Assembly: GCA_045106765.1 (NCBI GenBank)
Contig: JBGCFD010000161.1
Coordinates: forward strand, 1-64,000
DNA from: CAJQQY01 sp045106765
GTDB taxonomy: Bacteria; Bacteroidota; Bacteroidia; Chitinophagales; Saprospiraceae
Reading direction: 5' to 3'
DNA: 64,000 nt
Part shown: piece by piece, positions 62,880 to 64,000 of the stretch
Layout of the letters: every line of letters starts with the position of its first letter
Position numbering within the stretch: the first letter of the stretch is position 1
Program-made: the position numbers and the translations under genes
The notes under the pieces: model-generated
What the model was told of the DNA's origin: nothing
Databases searched by the model: none
What the model saw: the letters and a program-made list of their open reading frames with translations, nothing else

Positions 62880-64000
62880 TTACGATTTTTCTTCTCGAAG
62901 CGCACGTCTTAAAATTTTACCCACATTTGTTTTTGGAAGTTCCTCTCGAAAGACAATATGTTTTGGTTTTTTATAACCTGTAAATTGTTCTGTACAATAT
63001 TCTCGCACTTCTTTTTCAGTCAATGATTTATCTTTTTTTACAATAAAAACTTTGACTGCTTCTGTTGATTTCTCATCAGGCACTCCGATTGCGGCTACTT
63101 CCAAAATTTTTGGATGCATCGCCAATACATCTTCAATCTCATTTGGATAAACATTAAAACCTGAAACCAAAATCATATCTTTTTTACGATCTACAATTTT
63201 AAAAAAACCATCAGCTTGCATCATACCAATATCGCCAGTTCGCAACCAGCCATCAGACGAAATAGTTTTGCGAGTTTCCTCAGGACGATTATAATATCCT
63301 TTCATTATTTGTGGACCTCTGATTTGAATCTCACCGACCTCACCGATAGCAAGCGGTTGATCTTGCTCATTCGCAATTCGCATATCTGTAGAAGGAACAG
63401 GAATTCCAATTGTTCCTATTTGTCCAGTATCATCAATCGGATTAGTAGTCGCTACTGGTGATGATTCCGTCAATCCGTAACCTTCTGTTAAGTTACAGCC
63501 AGTTACCTCTTTCCATTTTTCAGCAACTACTTTTTGGACAGCCATACCGCCGCCAGCCGTTGCTTTTAATGAACTAAAATCAAGTGATGCAAAATCCTTA
63601 TTATTCAACATTGCATTAAATAATGTATTGACTCCAGTTAGAATAGTTATTTTATTATTTTTAAATTCCTTGAGAATTGATCCGATATCACGAGCATTGG
63701 TAATTAGAATAGTTCGACTTCCAATACTCATCAAAGCTAATGCATTGACTGAAAAAGCAAAAATATGATACATCGGCAAAGGAGACAAAGCGACCTCTTC
63801 TTTCTCCTTTAAGAAAGGTCTAATCATCGCTCGAAATTGTAGCATATTGGAAATAAGATTTCTATTAGTCAACATCGCACCTTTAGAAACTCCCGTTGTT
63901 CCACCTGTGTATTGCAAGACAATTACATCTTCTGGTTTTCCTTGCAAATCAGGAAGCGTGAATTTTTTTCCCTGCGACAAAGCTTCTTTAAAAGTTACCG
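62880..64000 (-). CDS. Long-chain fatty acid-CoA ligase (FadD-like), N-terminus beyond the window
   Basis: At least 370 residues of an AMP-forming acyl-CoA synthetase; the reading frame stays open to the right window edge (VTFKEALSQGKK before the apparent TTG start at 63980), so the true start lies outside. Motifs: ATP-binding YTGGTTGVSKGAMLTNRN, GYGLTESSP, GWLRTGDIG, DRKKDMILVSGFNVYPNEIE and the C-terminal catalytic Lys in PKTNVGKILRR. The wording is close to E. coli FadD. It activates fatty acids with CoA for degradation or lipid synthesis. A terminator at 62813-62850 ends it. Confidence 0.9.
   Translation of the reverse strand, partial: VTFKEALSQGKKFTLPDLQGKPEDVIVLQYTGGTTGVSKGAMLTNRNLISNMLQFRAMIRPFLKEKEEVALSPLPMYHIFAFSVNALALMSIGSRTILITNARDIGSILKEFKNNKITILTGVNTLFNAMLNNKDFASLDFSSLKATAGGGMAVQKVVAEKWKEVTGCNLTEGYGLTESSPVATTNPIDDTGQIGTIGIPVPSTDMRIANEQDQPLAIGEVGEIQIRGPQIMKGYYNRPEETRKTISSDGWLRTGDIGMMQADGFFKIVDRKKDMILVSGFNVYPNEIEDVLAMHPKILEVAAIGVPDEKSTEAVKVFIVKKDKSLTEKEVREYCTEQFTGYKKPKHIVFREELPKTNVGKILRRALREEKS

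Noticed and set aside
1..64000. CRISPR arrays, tRNA or rRNA genes, and insertion sequences
   Set aside because: No regularly spaced direct repeats, cloverleaf-like segments or transposase motifs were found by eye on either strand.

Overview
The window looks like a chromosomal segment of a member of the Bacteroidota, probably a Saprospiria-type marine or environmental organism (order-level placement is inference). Evidence: AT-rich DNA; -7 promoter elements of the form TAnnTTTG and few Shine-Dalgarno sites; two secreted proteins ending in type IX secretion (T9SS) sorting domains; many lipoproteins with a Cys-Lys-Lys start after the lipobox; and housekeeping genes typical of the phylum. No rRNA, tRNA, CRISPR array, transposase or phage gene was seen.

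Layout. 1-3013: a restriction-modification island with a divergent XRE-type regulator, a controller (C) protein with a double palindromic operator, an MspI-like endonuclease and an m5C methyltransferase. 3080-8709: a leftward group (GT9 glycosyltransferase, serine hydrolase lipoprotein, UvrD-type helicase-nuclease) whose two gene junctions are filled by related ~40-bp-arm hairpins. 8832-13327: a secreted protein ending in a toxin-23-like region, then a compact four-gene operon (coiled coil, roadblock-like protein, Ras/Rab-type small GTPase, PAS-like protein), which is the best candidate for a little-described system, then an envelope protein. 13467-25111: lipA, upp, an SSS symporter, a WYL regulator with a GyrI-like partner, an adenylate cyclase coupled to an OmpA-TonB fusion, and uvrA. 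25112-35137: an exported metalloprotease whose start is out of frame across an 8-bp tandem repeat, a tandem pair of lipoproteins, a chimeric pseudogene, a DUF4139 protein, a large T9SS protein and lipoproteins. 35299-43389: GCS2-CBS ligase, MBL hydrolase, an orphan gene followed by an attC-like hairpin, and an oxidoreductase operon (LLM, SDR, QOR, ABM) opposite an HxlR regulator. 43597-52456: katG, an Hsp90-like/helical-repeat gene pair, a polytopic membrane protein and a cysteine dioxygenase. 52457-64000: a 1-kb region with a decayed ORF, aconitase, mscL, a giant phosphoesterase/kinase-like/Omp85 fusion, small envelope proteins and a truncated fadD-like acyl-CoA ligase.

Themes. Genes are mostly in short units separated by strong intrinsic terminators. 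A striking second layer is the number of long intergenic palindromes: at least five unrelated families, two of them with paired copies whose arms covary, and several lying between co-directional genes of apparent operons. Functional links are mainly envelope (lipoproteins, barrels, T9SS cargo), oxidative or electrophile stress (katG, HxlR operon, GCS2-CBS, cysteine dioxygenase) and DNA repair or defence (R-M, helicase-nuclease, UvrA). All names rest on motif reading and recalled family knowledge; no database search was possible.
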